Position numbers and translations under genes: made by a program | Shown here: positions 12,673 through 26,158 of the stretch, piece after piece | Layout: every line of letters starts with the position of its first letter | Position numbering within the stretch: the first letter of the stretch is position 1 | NCBI RefSeq assembly: GCF_000150275.1 | Contig: NW_002060945.1 | Location: 4,564,935-4,628,934 of the forward strand | DNA length: 64,000 nt | Origin: Trichoplax adhaerens | Lineage: Eukaryota > Placozoa > Uniplacotomia > Trichoplacea > Trichoplacidae | Reading direction: 5' to 3' | Notes under the pieces: generated by a model | Database searches by the model: none | What the model was told of the DNA's origin: nothing | Seen by the model: only the letters and a program-made list of their open reading frames with translations

Positions 12673-13614
12673 ATGGGAAAGAAAGCAACTTATGAAGATA
12701 AACCGATCGAATTCATTAAAGACAACTTGAAGTGTTTATTTCCTTTAATTCCTGCTGAAAAATTTGAAAATTATGAGATCGTTTATAAATTCGATGAAAG
12801 CGACACCAACGCTTTATTCGGTGGTAAACAGTTCCTTATTCTATTCGATCGGGAGCTAACTGCTCCTGAAACGAAAAACGGGGGAAAAAAACAAATTATA
12901 ATGCGTGATATCGATCTAAATTATATAAAGGAGAATCAGCAAGATAGTGAACTAAGTTTAAGGCTTAGCAACGAACAACATGAAGAATTAAGATCCTCAT
13001 TAGATAAGACTCTGAAAGAAGTTGGCGTGGAAATGGAAACATCTACAGCAGATACCGATGATTACCTTTCTCTTATCGGTTTCTTCGAAGAAATTATCTT
13101 ATATTTATATACTACTCCACGATCTGGTCAAAAAACTCTCAAAACTTGTCTGATTAACGCTCGTAATTTCTTATTCGTATATTATTCTCTTATGAGACAC
13201 GATATAAAAAACAAGTATTACCTTGATGCGATATTGCAAATCATGGCCTTTGTGTCATATCGAAATCTCGGTGTTGAACGTATAAGAGATATACGTCATC
13301 TACTTGAGCCTGCTATTGATGAAGTTTGCGCCAAATTTGATATTTGTTTTGATATGATAGTTCAAGGTTCTTGGGTGCCTGGGTTAGTAATTGGTGCTAG
13401 CTTGATAGTTGGCTATACAATGGCAACTGCTGAACCATTAATTGGTCTTGCCGTCGGTGTAACAGGTGGTAGTATATTACACCGAGTATGTAATTCTAAA
13501 TTTTCAGGTAAAGGGCAAGCAGGAAATACGAAGCTTACATGTTTCCCGGATGGTGAAAAAATATTTTTAATTAGACCGTCGAAGTTAGAGAAATCTGATA
13601 AGAAAAAGCAATAA
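12673..13614 (+). CDS. Orphan 313-aa protein with a C-terminal hydrophobic hairpin
   Basis: A single-exon gene of 313 codons with a good start context (AAAATGG). A TTTACAG acceptor-like site at 12654-12660 suggests an intron in the 5' UTR. I do not recognise the family. The first 130 residues are charged and probably globular, with a Lys/Glu-rich stretch at 88-120. Residues 135-230 are mainly helical and hydrophobic/aromatic. Residues 234-269 form a glycine-rich hydrophobic segment (WVPGLVIGAS... to GLAVGVTGG), broken by an acidic turn near 253, which looks like one long or two short membrane helices or a glycine zipper. The end is very basic (KLEKSDKKKQ). No signal peptide is visible. A membrane-inserting or organelle-tail function is possible but unproven. 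Codon use is even and the frame is undamaged, so it is a real gene rather than a repeat artefact. Confidence 0.75.
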   Translation: MGKKATYEDKPIEFIKDNLKCLFPLIPAEKFENYEIVYKFDESDTNALFGGKQFLILFDRELTAPETKNGGKKQIIMRDIDLNYIKENQQDSELSLRLSNEQHEELRSSLDKTLKEVGVEMETSTADTDDYLSLIGFFEEIILYLYTTPRSGQKTLKTCLINARNFLFVYYSLMRHDIKNKYYLDAILQIMAFVSYRNLGVERIRDIRHLLEPAIDEVCAKFDICFDMIVQGSWVPGLVIGASLIVGYTMATAEPLIGLAVGVTGGSILHRVCNSKFSGKGQAGNTKLTCFPDGEKIFLIRPSKLEKSDKKKQ

Positions 13615-13618
13615 TAAA
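13613..13618 (+). terminator. Possible polyadenylation signal of the orphan gene
   Basis: AATAAA overlaps the stop codon region. It would imply an extremely short 3' UTR, followed by a T-rich run near 13640. Confidence 0.35.
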
Positions 13619-15263
13619 ATGTACAATCTCATTGAATGCTTTTTTTTAGCCAACGGAAATTGATTTCCCTTATAATTGATTTAATATTGCACGGTGCTTA
13701 CGTTAACGCGGATCATGGATTGCCTTAATTTTTTTATCCTATTTGCTACTGTTAAGATACAAACAATCAGTATTTTCAGTATTAAGGGTCCAGGATCCAC
13801 AAATTATATAACTGAGGCGTTTTCTGATTGAGTATTTAATTAAGAAAGATGTTAAAATATCGACAATTCTAAAAAAATGACACATTGCTGAATTTTTGGA
13901 ATACTGTACGTACTGTATGTCTATATTGTCTGCAATTACGTGTTTTTCAGAAGAAAAATGTCACCTTTTTGACATACTATACTTTTACACCAAATATCCG
14001 TAAAGGTCTAAGAAGGAGAGGTCTTCGTTGCAATTTTTGATATAAAGTTTACTCAAAGACCCATCAATTGAAGGTGATATGTACGGAAATTTAGATGAAT
14101 ACACAGTTGGGGTGGTTTATACGTATACAAGTATATTTGAATTTACTCTCCTAGTTTATTAAAATCATGGTACAATATAAATATAATTGGTGAATGATTC
14201 AGTAACTTACGCTGGGCTAAATCCAGTAACTTATGCGTCATCAAATAAAGCAATGATTCGGTAACCGTTTTAAATTTGGAAATAAAAAACACTTTGACCA
14301 AGTAATCTAGAAGTCCATGCTTGCTTGTATCTTCTGTGTAAAGTGTACTTTACGAATGTACGGTACTATTCTTTTTAAACTGTATTCACAAGAACTCCCT
14401 ACAAGATCCAAGTCATACCCGTACGGTAGAATAAAATTATTGGTTCACAGATTTAAACACTTTAGAATCTTCATGTACTTACTGAGCTATCTATTAGTAT
14501 CATACCATATCAGTGACAATTTTAGAACTAATTCTAAACTTTGTTACGATAGCTAATTCATCGCTTCATTCTTGTAGGGATTAATTATTAATTTATACGA
14601 TCGGACTGTCCGAAGGGATAGCGATCTCGATTGAAAACATATTTAGGTTCTCACTCTAGTTTGTAATTGAGTGATACAGTATACGTATATCGACGATATT
14701 CGCTAATAATTATTGTTGATGATAATGATATCATTTTCTTTTATCATTTGTTTCATCATGAATCTTATCAGCTGAATTTACGACTTTTCGTTACATTTAC
14801 CGATAGTTGAGATTACATAAATCGTCATTGCCGATTCCGTAATTTTTTTGATAGTATTCACGAATTATGTATTTAGTCACAAATACTCGTTGAAAATTTA
14901 CACAGGTACATAGAATCATAAATCTAAAGTAATTCAAATCTTTATTACAGGTTCGTTAATAATATCAGTTCTTAATAAATTCTATTCTAAAACGTGTGAA
15001 TGCACGCTAGGTATATAGCGTATTAAAAGAAACGATATTATGTCATTGACAGTAAGATAAATACGCATCGCCAATTACTTAAAATGATATTTAATGCTGT
15101 TAGGAACAAAAGATGAAGTATCTCATCATCCAAATTATAGGTCTTTTCGCGCATACGAACACGTCAATGCCAATATCTACATAATATTAACTAATCGCCC
15201 AAATCAGTACTGAACTAATGTTACGATTAGCAAGATATTTCATCACTTTTTAATGTTTTAAGA
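13619..15263. other. Intergenic region
   Basis: No gene supported between the orphan gene and the LIG4 stop codon. The open frame at 14317-14556 is not accompanied by recognisable homology. Isolated ACTGTA words occur near 13905. Confidence 0.6.
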
Positions 15264-18200
15264 TCAATATTCAGAGTCACTTGAATTATCTCGAGGCATT
15301 AATGGCTCATAATTTCTTTCACTTAATTGAGAAGCGGCATCAATCGAAGCTGTCACCCACTCTGAGCCGACGAAGTGACGTAATAACTTTCTGTTTTTGT
15401 CTAACTTTCGCAGTTTTTGCATTCGAGATAAATCGCTATCCAACATTAAACACATACCGTTAAAAATTAAATATGTACAAAATTGTAAGTTATGACCAGT
15501 TTAGCAACTTTAGCAACTTACCTTGGATCAAACACGATATGAGTAACATGACGATCTAAAATGCTAGATATAGTTCCTCCATAATATCTGAAATTAAGTC
15601 CAATCAAGTCTAGGGGACTATCTCGTATGCGCTAAATAGAACGGAAAACTTACTTAGCACATACTAGTTTTATATGAACTATAGGGTATAGTAACTGCAT
15701 AATTGCTTACGGTCGCGTCATTGTCAACTTGACGATACCAATCGAAGTAAGCCCTACAAGATTTCAAATGTAAGTTGTTATTAATTAGCAATTCTACAGG
15801 TGTAGCTTTAAATTCGAGTTACAACAAAGTGTACACTTGATAAAATTTATTATTACCTGCATCTTCTAAAGAGTCCTAGGGGAGATTCGTCAGGGAAGTA
15901 CCTCATCTCTACATCGCAAATTTCTTTTTGTGTTGCAGTACTTACTAAATCATCCTGAGAGAATATCATCAAGGTATACGTTGAGTAACAAATACTCCAT
16001 TGACTGAAAGACATTATTGAACTATATGAAAGTATGTTCCTTTGACCTCATTGTTAATTTTATCGAAGATCGCTTTTAAAGCGACAGGGTTGTCAATATC
16101 TTTAGTGTAACTATCTCCGTATTTATCGTATTCTTTCGCGAAAACTTCTGCAGTTTTAGGCGAACTGTGAATTACTTGATTAGGTTGCCATTCTAGGCAT
16201 CTACCTGCAGCCTATAGAGAAAATTTCCGACATAATAAAATTTATTTGGATGACTTAAATTGCTGCTAGATGACAATACTTGACTTACCAATGAATCTAA
16301 CAGCCAATCAACTTTTACGACATCATAAATATTTTGGCTATTTTAAGGATAAGATGCAAGTAATTATGGGACAAAATAAAAATTAATCTTAAGCTTTATC
16401 TGTGGTATATGCGTACGAATAAATGCATCGTCTACCTAATGATATTTCGAGCACGTATCGTTTTACGATCAGTTATAACACAAAATGTTTCCATTCCTGG
16501 ATTTTGCACAAATGTACCACCGTTTTCTACAATTCGCTTTTCAACTGAGGCTTTTGGATTGTGTTTCGGTCCACTCACTACACAAAATTCTTTACCCGAA
16601 AATACTTGTGAGACCTAGATTTCAATTATACGTATACTTAGAAATATGTAGTATGGAAATGGCTTAATTAGCAGTGAAAATTTTGTAAACAATGCTGATT
16701 AAATGCTTAGAGCTTGCCTGCTTTACGTCACTAATATCTGCCGTTCGAAATTGAGGAGCAATTGTGCAAACAGTTTCAGGTCGAATATTTGCTTTTTGCC
16801 TTTTTTTGGAAGGCCCAAACATTAATGTTTCGCTGGTTTCGTCTGCATGTTGGTACGCCAATCTTCCTTCTGCAATCTATAAAGTTGAAATGTTATATAA
16901 AGCATGCATCACAAATACAGGTTTCATAAAAAGCGTCATGATATGCTTCTAAATGAATAAATTACTTACAGATTTTAGTTGATCCAGTTCATCTAGATCC
17001 ATGCATTCATACCAATATTTGTCTTCTCTAACAAGTTCTACCCTTGGGTACCGCAAGGTACAATTGCATTTAAATCTTTGGGAGAAATAGGAGAATTTCT
17101 TAGTTTGTACCTAATCTTATTCACACGTATTGAATAACCGTCAATACTTGTCAGTTGAAGGTACAATTTCGGCTGCTTTGATTTGTACAATCTTAGAATG
17201 AATCGGTTCTATCCATAAGTCTGGCTTTTCAGACATCAATTGAAAGTATGGTGGAAGTTTCTTAGGATTCATGGGTTTCCAATAGGGTTTTAATTTCTCT
17301 CCAAGCTCTTTTAATTCAGCAATAGTATATCCTGACCCCACCTATTTGTTTATCACAAATTAAACTGTTAATTGAATGAAATAATGAGAAAATTTGGATA
17401 GCATTGGATCTATTGCCATAAGCATTGACCAACCTTGCAGAAAGATTGAAATACTTTAGGGTGTTCACTAGGATTTTCCGGAGGTACAGCTACCCCAAGT
17501 AAAAAGTGAGAAATTAGGCCACCACGTCGGCCAACGCCAAAGTAGCCTCCAATTATTAATAGATCCAATTGATCGCTCAAGCTATCTACATATTCTGGCT
17601 TAATTTTAAACCATCCACTGCCTGTTGAGTAAAATGCATAAACTAGCTTATAAGTAAATGTGATTAAACAAAATTGAAACGCTTCATACTCGTATACTTT
17701 ATTTCTTGTACCTTTTCTCTGATCCGGCTTGTAAGTGGAAATTGGGTTTTTTATGATGATGCCTTCTTCCCTAGTATCTATTGCTTCATTAAGTGAGTCT
17801 AAAACATCTTTTTTACTTGTAGCTTGCCGTTGTTTGACTACCATGATTCGACCAGGTATAGGAGTGAATACTTGCTTTAAGTATCCGAGTCGTTCATGCA
17901 AGGAATGGTTTGCTAATTTTTTACCGTTCAACATTAAAATATCAAATACCATATAGCATTGTTGTATAATAGCTGACGTTCTGCCTACTGCTTTGACATC
18001 GATATTCTCACCACGAGGACTACATATATCGAACCGGTTAAAGAATACGTTTAGGTATACTATTCTAACGACACTAGATCAAGTATTTCTACTTAAACTG
18101 CTCATATAATTTACTAGTCTCTAAAAGTAGACTACTTACACATAACAGTCATTTTCCATATCGTAACCAACCATCTCGCCATCTAGAATGGCAGATTGAA

Positions 18201-20031
18201 CTTGACTACTAAAAACGTTTACGATAAATGGGGTAAAGGATCCTTCATCAGGCGTTGCTCCAAATGAAGAAGTGTATTCTTTAGAACTAAATGAATGGTT
18301 AAAAATTATCATACAATTACTTTACATAAATTTTTAAATTTGTCAAAGTACTGTCTGATAGATATTACTTCTAAAGCAAATATTTTTTCTTAGCTTTTAA
18401 AGAGTACTTTATTAGATGATAATAATTAAAAAGCGTATTCTACTAACCTTCTAGAAAAATACATGTATTTATTTCCGTCCTTATGCAGCTGCATTCTATC
18501 TCCATCTGCTTTGCATTCTATATAAAACATTTCATGGTTCATTAGTTTTTCAACTTGTTGCAAAGGGCATCTTTCAGCTAACATAGGACGAAATGGTACG
18601 AATAGCTCTATTGAGGTTTCATTAAGTCTCACGTCAGGATCCATAAGGTCGGAGCATACCTACGGTCAGAAAGTTTACGAAATTTGCTAAGAATATACCG
18701 CAAACATTGACACTATGAAATAGAATAGTACAGCATGAAGAAGATAAACAACACATAGGTCATATACTGTATTATGCTCCTTTAGTATTTTAGTGACATA
18801 ATCAAGGACATAGCAGCATTTTTTTACTGTTGTTTTCCTTTGACGTACTGTATAAGCTCTCTATTATAATACATATGTGCAGCATAGGATAAAGAAAAGA
18901 AACTTTGGCGTATTTGTTGATTCTCATATCATAGTACATAGTTTAACAACAAGACTATCAAAATGTATACGTAGCTAGTATATGAGTATATAAACCAGCA
19001 ACTTTTTATCGAATATTAACATTCTATCTGTAAGAGTCGCATTCAAAAGGAAACCTTTGATAAGCTGCTGCTAACGTTGAACAGATCGGAGGCGTCGGGA
19101 TGAAAAACGCTGAAAATAGAATTCTCGCTAAGGCCTACTTTTAACTCTTTCATAATCATTCTAATAAGCCATTTTTGTTCCATAGCACATGTATTCCGTA
19201 ACAACTTTCGTAGATTATTTCTGACATCATCTCGCTTTCTTTGTGAATTAGCCATAGCTATATTGTCTAAACACTCGTTTACATCGGCAATAGATAAAGT
19301 TCCTTTCTCTGGGCATCTTGTTCTCAGAACAAAGAAAGCGACGCTTGCAAAATCGCCTAGAAATCGTTACAAATTTTAAACTGTTTTTAATTTAACATTG
19401 GTAGGATGAAAAATTCCATATTACTTTACATTATTTAATTAAATATCTATATTTTGATCGTGGTTATATAATATTTAAGTAATAAATTGATAGCATTTAT
19501 TATTGGGTATACCGTACGTGTAAACTATTGCATAGAGTCTTTCATATTAGAAATTGGTAGTTTAATTAGGGATACCTGCATCTTGCTTGGCAGCTGCTGG
19601 TGCACGATAATTCATCAGCTTTTGAGCAGCTGGGCTTTCCTTACTGATACTCAAGATATCAATGTAATATTTAGCTAAAGCAGTTTCCTTCATGCCGTAT
19701 GCTAAGCGCTCTTTATCCATTTGTGGTAATAATAATCTCATTGCAGAAAAAAAGCTATCTTCCTACAAAGATAAGATGATATCGTTACAATGTTACACTA
19801 AGAATATATTATTATTTTACTGTATTGCAGAGCTTTCAGTAATTCACACCATAATAGTATCGTTACCGTGGATGACTTTCCATACAGTTTGAAATGAGCT
19901 GTCCTCCAAGAGCTAAGAAAATCGGAATAAATTTTTTTCTTTTTCTCCTTGCCGCTGGCTTGACTAATACGCTCCAGTAATGTGCACAGATCGAAGAAAG
20001 GAACTTCGTCTGCAACGGTTTTGGTAGCCAT
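15264..20031 (-). CDS. LIG4: DNA ligase IV (ATP-dependent, NHEJ)
   Basis: Seals double-strand breaks in nuclear non-homologous end joining with XRCC4. Seventeen exons, read from the minus strand: 20031-19867, 19762-19576, 19356-19055, 18659-18448, 18286-18140, 18019-17712, 17621-17434, 17341-17148, 17075-16970, 16876-16727, 16614-16436, 16337-16289, 16211-16047, 15954-15857, 15753-15711, 15631-15522, 15435-15264. They sum to 2775 nt (924 aa; human about 911). The N-terminal domain begins [16 protein letters not shown]. The adenylation motif ECKADGDR puts the catalytic Lys at 268. Motif IV (EEGIIIKNP) and the motif V lysines (GWFKIKPEY) are present. BRCT1 covers about 650-735, followed by the XRCC4-binding linker and BRCT2 to the acidic end. 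The intron at 17622-17711 is in frame without a stop and could be misread as coding. The exon 13 donor (GTCAAA) is weak. Divergent from GFM2. Confidence 0.95.
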
Positions 20032-21382
20032 ACCAAGAGTACTGAATAAACAGTAGAATATAATGTATGCTTTCATTAGATAAGCCGATTCATCAACGAA
20101 TGAATTAGTTACGAAGGCAGCTAGACCTGTATAATATGTACTGTACACTACAGTAGCTGTGATCTTCAAATGATTAATTATCTACTGCTATTATTCATTT
20201 TGTGACTATCAACTTACTTTGTTTATATTCTGCTGTTTCTGTAGGAGAATTAACTTGCGAATAGCTGGATCGAATGAAACGCTGGATACTCTATCACGAA
20301 AGCACTTATCGCTGCAGTTCTAATGGATCGATTCTACAGGTGCAACGTAAGGTATGAAATTTATTTTCATCAAGGAGAGTTTATTTACAAGAAATCACTT
20401 TACTATAGCTGTTAATGCTCTATACAGTATGAAATTTAATCGTACAGTATTGGTAATAATTATTATTATTATTATTTATTTATAAGGGCTGAAGACTACT
20501 GGGCTAGTTGCAACTTGCCACTTGTGCTGTAGAATACTGTACTATCTACTAACCTCTAGTGATACTACTTAACTCGTACGCAGCAAGTTTCAACATGCAC
20601 GACTACGATACTGAAGTGGCTGCATCTCTATGGCGACGTAAGCAATTGACTGAAATTGTAGAATGTACAGTACAGTACAGTGTACAGTGTACAGTACATT
20701 GTGCAACTTTGGCACTAAGCATACTGTAGTGTACTCTCAAATTTCTTACAATACACCCAACACGAAGTCGTCTTCACGAAGGGGCAGTGACGGTACATTG
20801 ATAGCCTGCAACCTCGGGTTTCTAAAGCTGAGATTGTAGGAATGATAATAATAAATTAATAAATAAATTAATAATTGATTCATCATGAAAGCAGCGGTAG
20901 ACACTTAACAGCAGAGTACTTTAGTTCTATTTCTTAAGTGCAAAACGCCGCAACTTTGTCGCATTATTTAAGTGTAGTAGCTTCTATACAATTCGTATAC
21001 TATATTTCTTTCCGTCCTCTTGCAACTAGTCCATGATGATCAAGCTGCAATCTCGAATATACCAGGTATTAACAGGCATTCGATTTTCCTACAGTAACAG
21101 CTTCGCTGTATAGTAGTAGTATACAGATGGTGCTGAGGTGAGCTTTTCCATTGAATGAGTTTGCATCATACAGTACGATAGATTAGGCTAGCACTTTCCT
21201 TTTATTCTTTGAAATATCGATGGGATAAATCTGTTATTCTATCTTAAATGACTCAAGATGAATTTGGAATATGAGCATGATGCTAAAGCTATCGTGGTTA
21301 ATTTTATAAACTGTATTATGATATAAATGTAAATGTTATATTGTAGTCCACTTTGCAGCATATACGCAGCTCTCGGTTGCAC
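20032..21382. promoter_or_regulatory. Shared 5' region of the divergent LIG4/GFM2 pair
   Basis: A 1.35 kb gap separates the two start codons, which point away from each other, so it must contain both promoters. It holds GTAC/ACTGT palindromes at 20138-20156 and a dense run at about 20666-20700, plus a (TTA)n-like run at about 20456-20480 and AT-rich AATAAATTAATAAATAAAT sequence at about 20846-20875. No TATA box is assignable with confidence. Confidence 0.6.
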
Positions 21383-24300
21383 ATGACAGCTCGGCTTTTA
21401 GGTAAGATAAACTATGCAATTGGAATTAATTTTCAATTAGTATAGCATAGAATAAGATAAGTTAGGCGATCAGATTAAGCCTGTTGTGCCATTACCGGAT
21501 CTATTAACATTTTAGGCTCTAAAAAGCTAGTAAAGGAAGACTCGGAAATTCACAGGCAAGACCACAGATTGTAGAATATCTGCATTATCAGCTACAGTAC
21601 TGTACATGTACATACAGTATATCCAGTAAACGTAAAATAAAATAAATTCTTGTTTTACATCTTGTGATAGGATTCGCAACATTGGAATTATCGCACATAT
21701 TGATGCAGGAAAGACTACTGTAACCGAAAGGATGCTATTCTATTCTGGATTTACTAAAACCATTGGAGGTAACATTTACGAGTCTACTTGAATGAAGACA
21801 TATTCAATACTGTACACAAAACCTGCATACTGTAAATATAATTAATTAATACTGTATAATCTGCAGCTAAGTACAGTACTATATATATATATATATATTC
21901 AATTCTGTACCATCTATAAAATTATCATTGTACGGGTTTAATGTAAATACTTTATTGCATTATAATGTGATTTCTTTTTACAGTATAATGTAATCTCTTA
22001 CTTCTATAACAGAGGTCCATGATGGGGATACCGTAATGGATTATATGCAACAAGTACAGAATTAAGTTCTTATTTTTTCTATTTTTAATCAATTGATATG
22101 TTGTGTCTTGTACTGTTCGTTAAGATTTTTTAGCTGAAATTTGAAACGCATCACATCAAATCATCGTTCTGATTAGCTGTAAATTAATAAATTTGTGTTT
22201 AAAGGAACGTGATAGAGGGATAACCATACAGTCAGCTGCTATCTCATTCCAATGGAAGCAACATAGAATTAATTTAATCGATACACCAGGTTATATACTA
22301 CAAGTTTATTTAAATACTACATTATGGTCAATGTAATATCTTTGCAAGGATGATTCAATTCTATAAAACTATCCATTTATTGTTTTAGGCCATATCGATT
22401 TTACAGTTGAAGTTGAGAGAGCATTAAGGGTGTTAGATGGTGCTGTAGCTGTATTTGATGCTGTTTCTGGAGTCCAGGTTTGTTCAGACTATATTTTTGT
22501 CACAATTTGGGATGCAGATGCATTGAACATGACTATATTCCCTATAAAAATATTTTGTTGATATCGATTAAATAGGCTCAAACGTTTTCAGTATGGCGTC
22601 AGGCAGATCGTTATCGTGTTCCTCGAATTGCTTTCATAAATAAAATGGATAGAAATGCTGCGGAGTAAGTAAATTAATGATGTAAATTAATATTTGTATT
22701 GAAATCTAATTTCTAAAATTGATAAAATTATCGACAATTATTTAGCTTTGAGATGACGCTGCAATCCATTAAAGAAAAACTTCGTGTACAGCCTCTAGTT
22801 ACTCAGGTATCTAGAAGTTAATATTTATTGTATTTCCACCTGGTTAATGGCTCAATATATGTACAACATGCATACATTATGTATATCGTGCACTTTTTCT
22901 ATTTATTTATTCATATTTATGCTATCACGATTATACTATATACTGTAGCTACCTGTTGGCCAGGGTGCTACCTTTTCAGGAATTGTAGATTTACCCACAA
23001 TGCAACTAATCACATGGGATTCTAGCGACTGTGAGCATGGTTCTACGTTTAATAGCAGAGATATCAAAGAGACTGATGACTTATTGTGGGAAAATTCACA
23101 ACAAGCGAGATCTGAATTGGTTGAGCAGGTAAAATACCGCTGTTATGCATTCCCTATGAAATTAAAAGAATCATAACATACAATTTTTAACTGTACACCT
23201 TTCAGTTAGCTGAATTGGATGACGATATTTTAAATGTACTATTACAAAATGATGATATGAACCATGAACTTCTTTCAAGCGAAGAGGTTTGAAAGTATTT
23301 GATTGATGCTAAAGAGATCTGTAGATAAATTTCATTAAGAGTTTCTTCGTTTCTTTCAGATTACTTCTGCTATAGCCAGAGTTACAAAAAATATTAAAGC
23401 AATTCCAGTTTTATGCGGTAGTGCTTTAAAGAACAAGGGCATTCAACCATTAATGAATAGGATTACTGAGTATTTACCATCGCCAGTTCCTGAGAATGAT
23501 GAAATTAGGTAAAAATTTATCAAAATGAAATCGTTATAGAGTCCATTATGGAATATGCTCATCTTCACTATTGCTAAAAATATTTTATTTATGTAAACTA
23601 GTGCGGTCTTTGGAGACAATCTTTTCGCATACGCCTTTAAGGTTTAACATAATTTGATTGACTGATGCAGCGTGATGTACTGCATCTACCCTTTTAGTGA
23701 TATTACTTAAACTGCAGTATTTTTTTATCTCTATTTGACTGTAGGTTATCTATGATCGTCAAAGGGGTCCATTAGTATTTTTAAGGATTTATTCCGGTAA
23801 CCTTAAATCTCGTCAGTCGATCTTTAATGCTACGCGCAGCTGCCGGTAAGTCAGTTTTATAAAACCTATAAATATTCCTACTATTCAATAAATTAATTTT
23901 ACAATTCTACATGTTAGAGAACAAGTTAATCGCTTGCTACTTGTTTTTGCTGATGATTATCAAGAAATTAAGTCAACATCTGTGGGGAACATAGCGGTGG
24001 CTGTTGGGCTTAAGCAGGTCATTTTAATCACCTTTCAACATGTGTATTATAATTGAGATATTGAATTATCATAGGCATGGATTCTTTTAATACGTTCGGT
24101 ATCATCAATATTTTAAACAGACTGCAACAGGTGATATTCTTGTATCATCTGCATCTGCTGCCGCAACTACCTTAAAGAAAGCTGAATCTAAAGAAGATAG
24201 TGCAATTATACCTAGTATAAAAATTCCGGAACCGGTATTTTTCTGTACTATTGAACCACATACATCTGCTGAGCAAAAAGGTTAACAAGAGATATACGCA

Positions 24301-25702
24301 TACTATATCTTATGATATGATGTTACAATAGTAGCTTTCAATAGAGTTTTTGATATAAAATTATTTATACTTGTATTTTTAGCTTTGGATCATGCCTTAT
24401 CGTGCTTACAACTAGAAGATCCCAGTTTGAAGGTTACTGTAAATGAAGATACTGGACAGGTAGATTAGATAATGAAATTTAGATATTTTTATATGAAAGT
24501 GATATCGACTTTCGTTTACCGTAGACAGTTTTATCGGGAATGGGAGAACTCCATCTAGAAATAATCGGAATTCGAATCAAGGAAGAATTTAACGTAAATG
24601 TAGATTTAGGTCCTTTACAAGTATCGTACCGAGAAAAAATTACATCTAATCTAACGGAACAGTGTAAGGCATAATGAAGTATATTTTAATTCACCTTCTT
24701 TATGCCAAAACATTTCATATATACTAAAACTTTATATGCCATTTATGTTGTAGCGAAATTAGATCGAATTCTAAATGGCAAACGTCATACAGCAGCTGTT
24801 ACGTTAGCTGTTGAATCACTAACTGAAGCAGAGCCTGTTATATGTACACGTGGGAGTAATTTACAGTTAAGCGATGAGTACTTTGAATCAATAAGAAACT
24901 CAATTATTGCTACATCGTCTCATGGTAATATTTGGAATACATTGTATACTTAAGTAAATTTTGTATTTGTAATTGACATTTTGGTTTTAAATATTAAAAC
25001 TGAATTTGCTCACTATATAGGCCCTATTCTAAGCTTCCCTGTTATCGGAATCAAGGTCTCAGTAATAAATTGTGAAATACAAGTCGGAACGTTACCTTCT
25101 ATTATAGCTGCTTGCGCATCTAATTGTTTGCAGCAGGTACAAATTTCTGTCTCATATGTGATATCAGTATTCTGTATTAAAGTTGCAACGACTCCTTTAA
25201 TTGTAAGATTTTTTATCACTTAGATTTTCAGTAAGAGTGTCTGTCGTTTACTAGAACCAGTAATGAAGATTGAAGTAAGTGGAAATATCGATAATAATTT
25301 AGATTTTGTAATCACAGTAAGCTAATGACTGTTTCATAACCACTTAGGTTCAATGTTTTGATAAAGATCTGCAAAGTGTCTTAGCCGATTTGTCTAAGAA
25401 TCGTAGAGCAAACATTAACGAAGTGAATAATAAAGATGAAATAAGAACAATCTTAGCGGAAGCACCTCTTGAAACTCTAGTTGTGAGTATTAGCGACGTC
25501 ATGACACAAGTGAAAGCACAAAAATACCAATATTGATATTATGGCAGAAGCTTATATTACATTTTACATGTAATTATAGGGATATGCAACGGCTTTAAGA
25601 AGCATGACTTCAGGTACTGGCAGCTTCACTACGGAATATTCAAAATATTCGTTAGTACCGTCACAACAACAAGAGCTTTTACTGTCAAAAAGGAGATATT
25701 AG
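21383..25702 (+). CDS. GFM2: Mitochondrial ribosome-releasing factor 2 (EF-G2mt)
   Basis: A GTPase that works with the recycling factor to split mitochondrial ribosomes after termination. Twenty-two exons: 21383-21401, 21516-21555, 21671-21768, 22013-22053, 22205-22289, 22389-22477, 22576-22664, 22746-22806, 22949-23128, 23206-23286, 23360-23508, 23602-23641, 23745-23845, 23918-24017, 24121-24280, 24383-24459, 24525-24663, 24754-24924, 25021-25136, 25224-25274, 25348-25482, 25580-25702. They sum to 2145 nt (714 aa; human 779). G1 is AHIDAGKTT (28-36), switch I RGITIQ (70-75), G3 DTPGH (92-96), G4 NKMD (146-149). [13 protein letters not shown] and [10 protein letters not shown] identify GFM2 rather than GFM1. 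The exon 2 donor is uncertain: GC at 21556, or GT at 21571 adding five residues. The N-terminus is short for an import presequence. An upstream exon joined at 21373, reading HIRSSRLH before the ATG, is possible. Confidence 0.92.
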
Positions 25703-25779
25703 ACAAATTTGTCAAAAGTATTTATCATAACTCAGGATAAACCTGACTGTAAATATTGGCTCATTGTCATAAACCGTAA

Positions 25780-25785
25780 AATAAA
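25780..25785 (+). terminator. GFM2 polyadenylation signal
   Basis: AATAAA lies 78 bases past the stop codon, in an A-rich stretch between the convergent GFM2 and TBCA genes. Confidence 0.55.
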
Positions 25786-26158
25786 AAAATAATTCATAGC
25801 TGCTGCAATGAAGGATACAGGTTTACTACTGAAAACTCGTTAAGATTTAGAATCAATTAAAGAGGCCATTGAAATCTCGTAAAAGTTTTTCTTGAATTTT
25901 ATTTAATGTTTAATGTCAAAAGTCAGAAAAGCACTGATGAACGAATTTCTGAAGTATAAGAGTGCATCAGTTAATTGGATAGATTCTATACTTAACTAGG
26001 CACAAATTATGATGTTATCCAAAGTATATGTAATTTCATAATTTGAATTCTGTGTCAGTAACAACTAATTCTATAATGGACATTTTAAGTGTGCACTAGC
26101 TGGCTGAATGCTTTAGTACAATAGTAATAAAGTTATTACGAAAACAATGCATATTACA

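Noticed and set aside
17622-17711. Read-through of a LIG4 intron that keeps the frame open
   Set aside because: Family alignment (YKPDQRK then [11 protein letters not shown]) and good GT/AG sites show that it is an intron.
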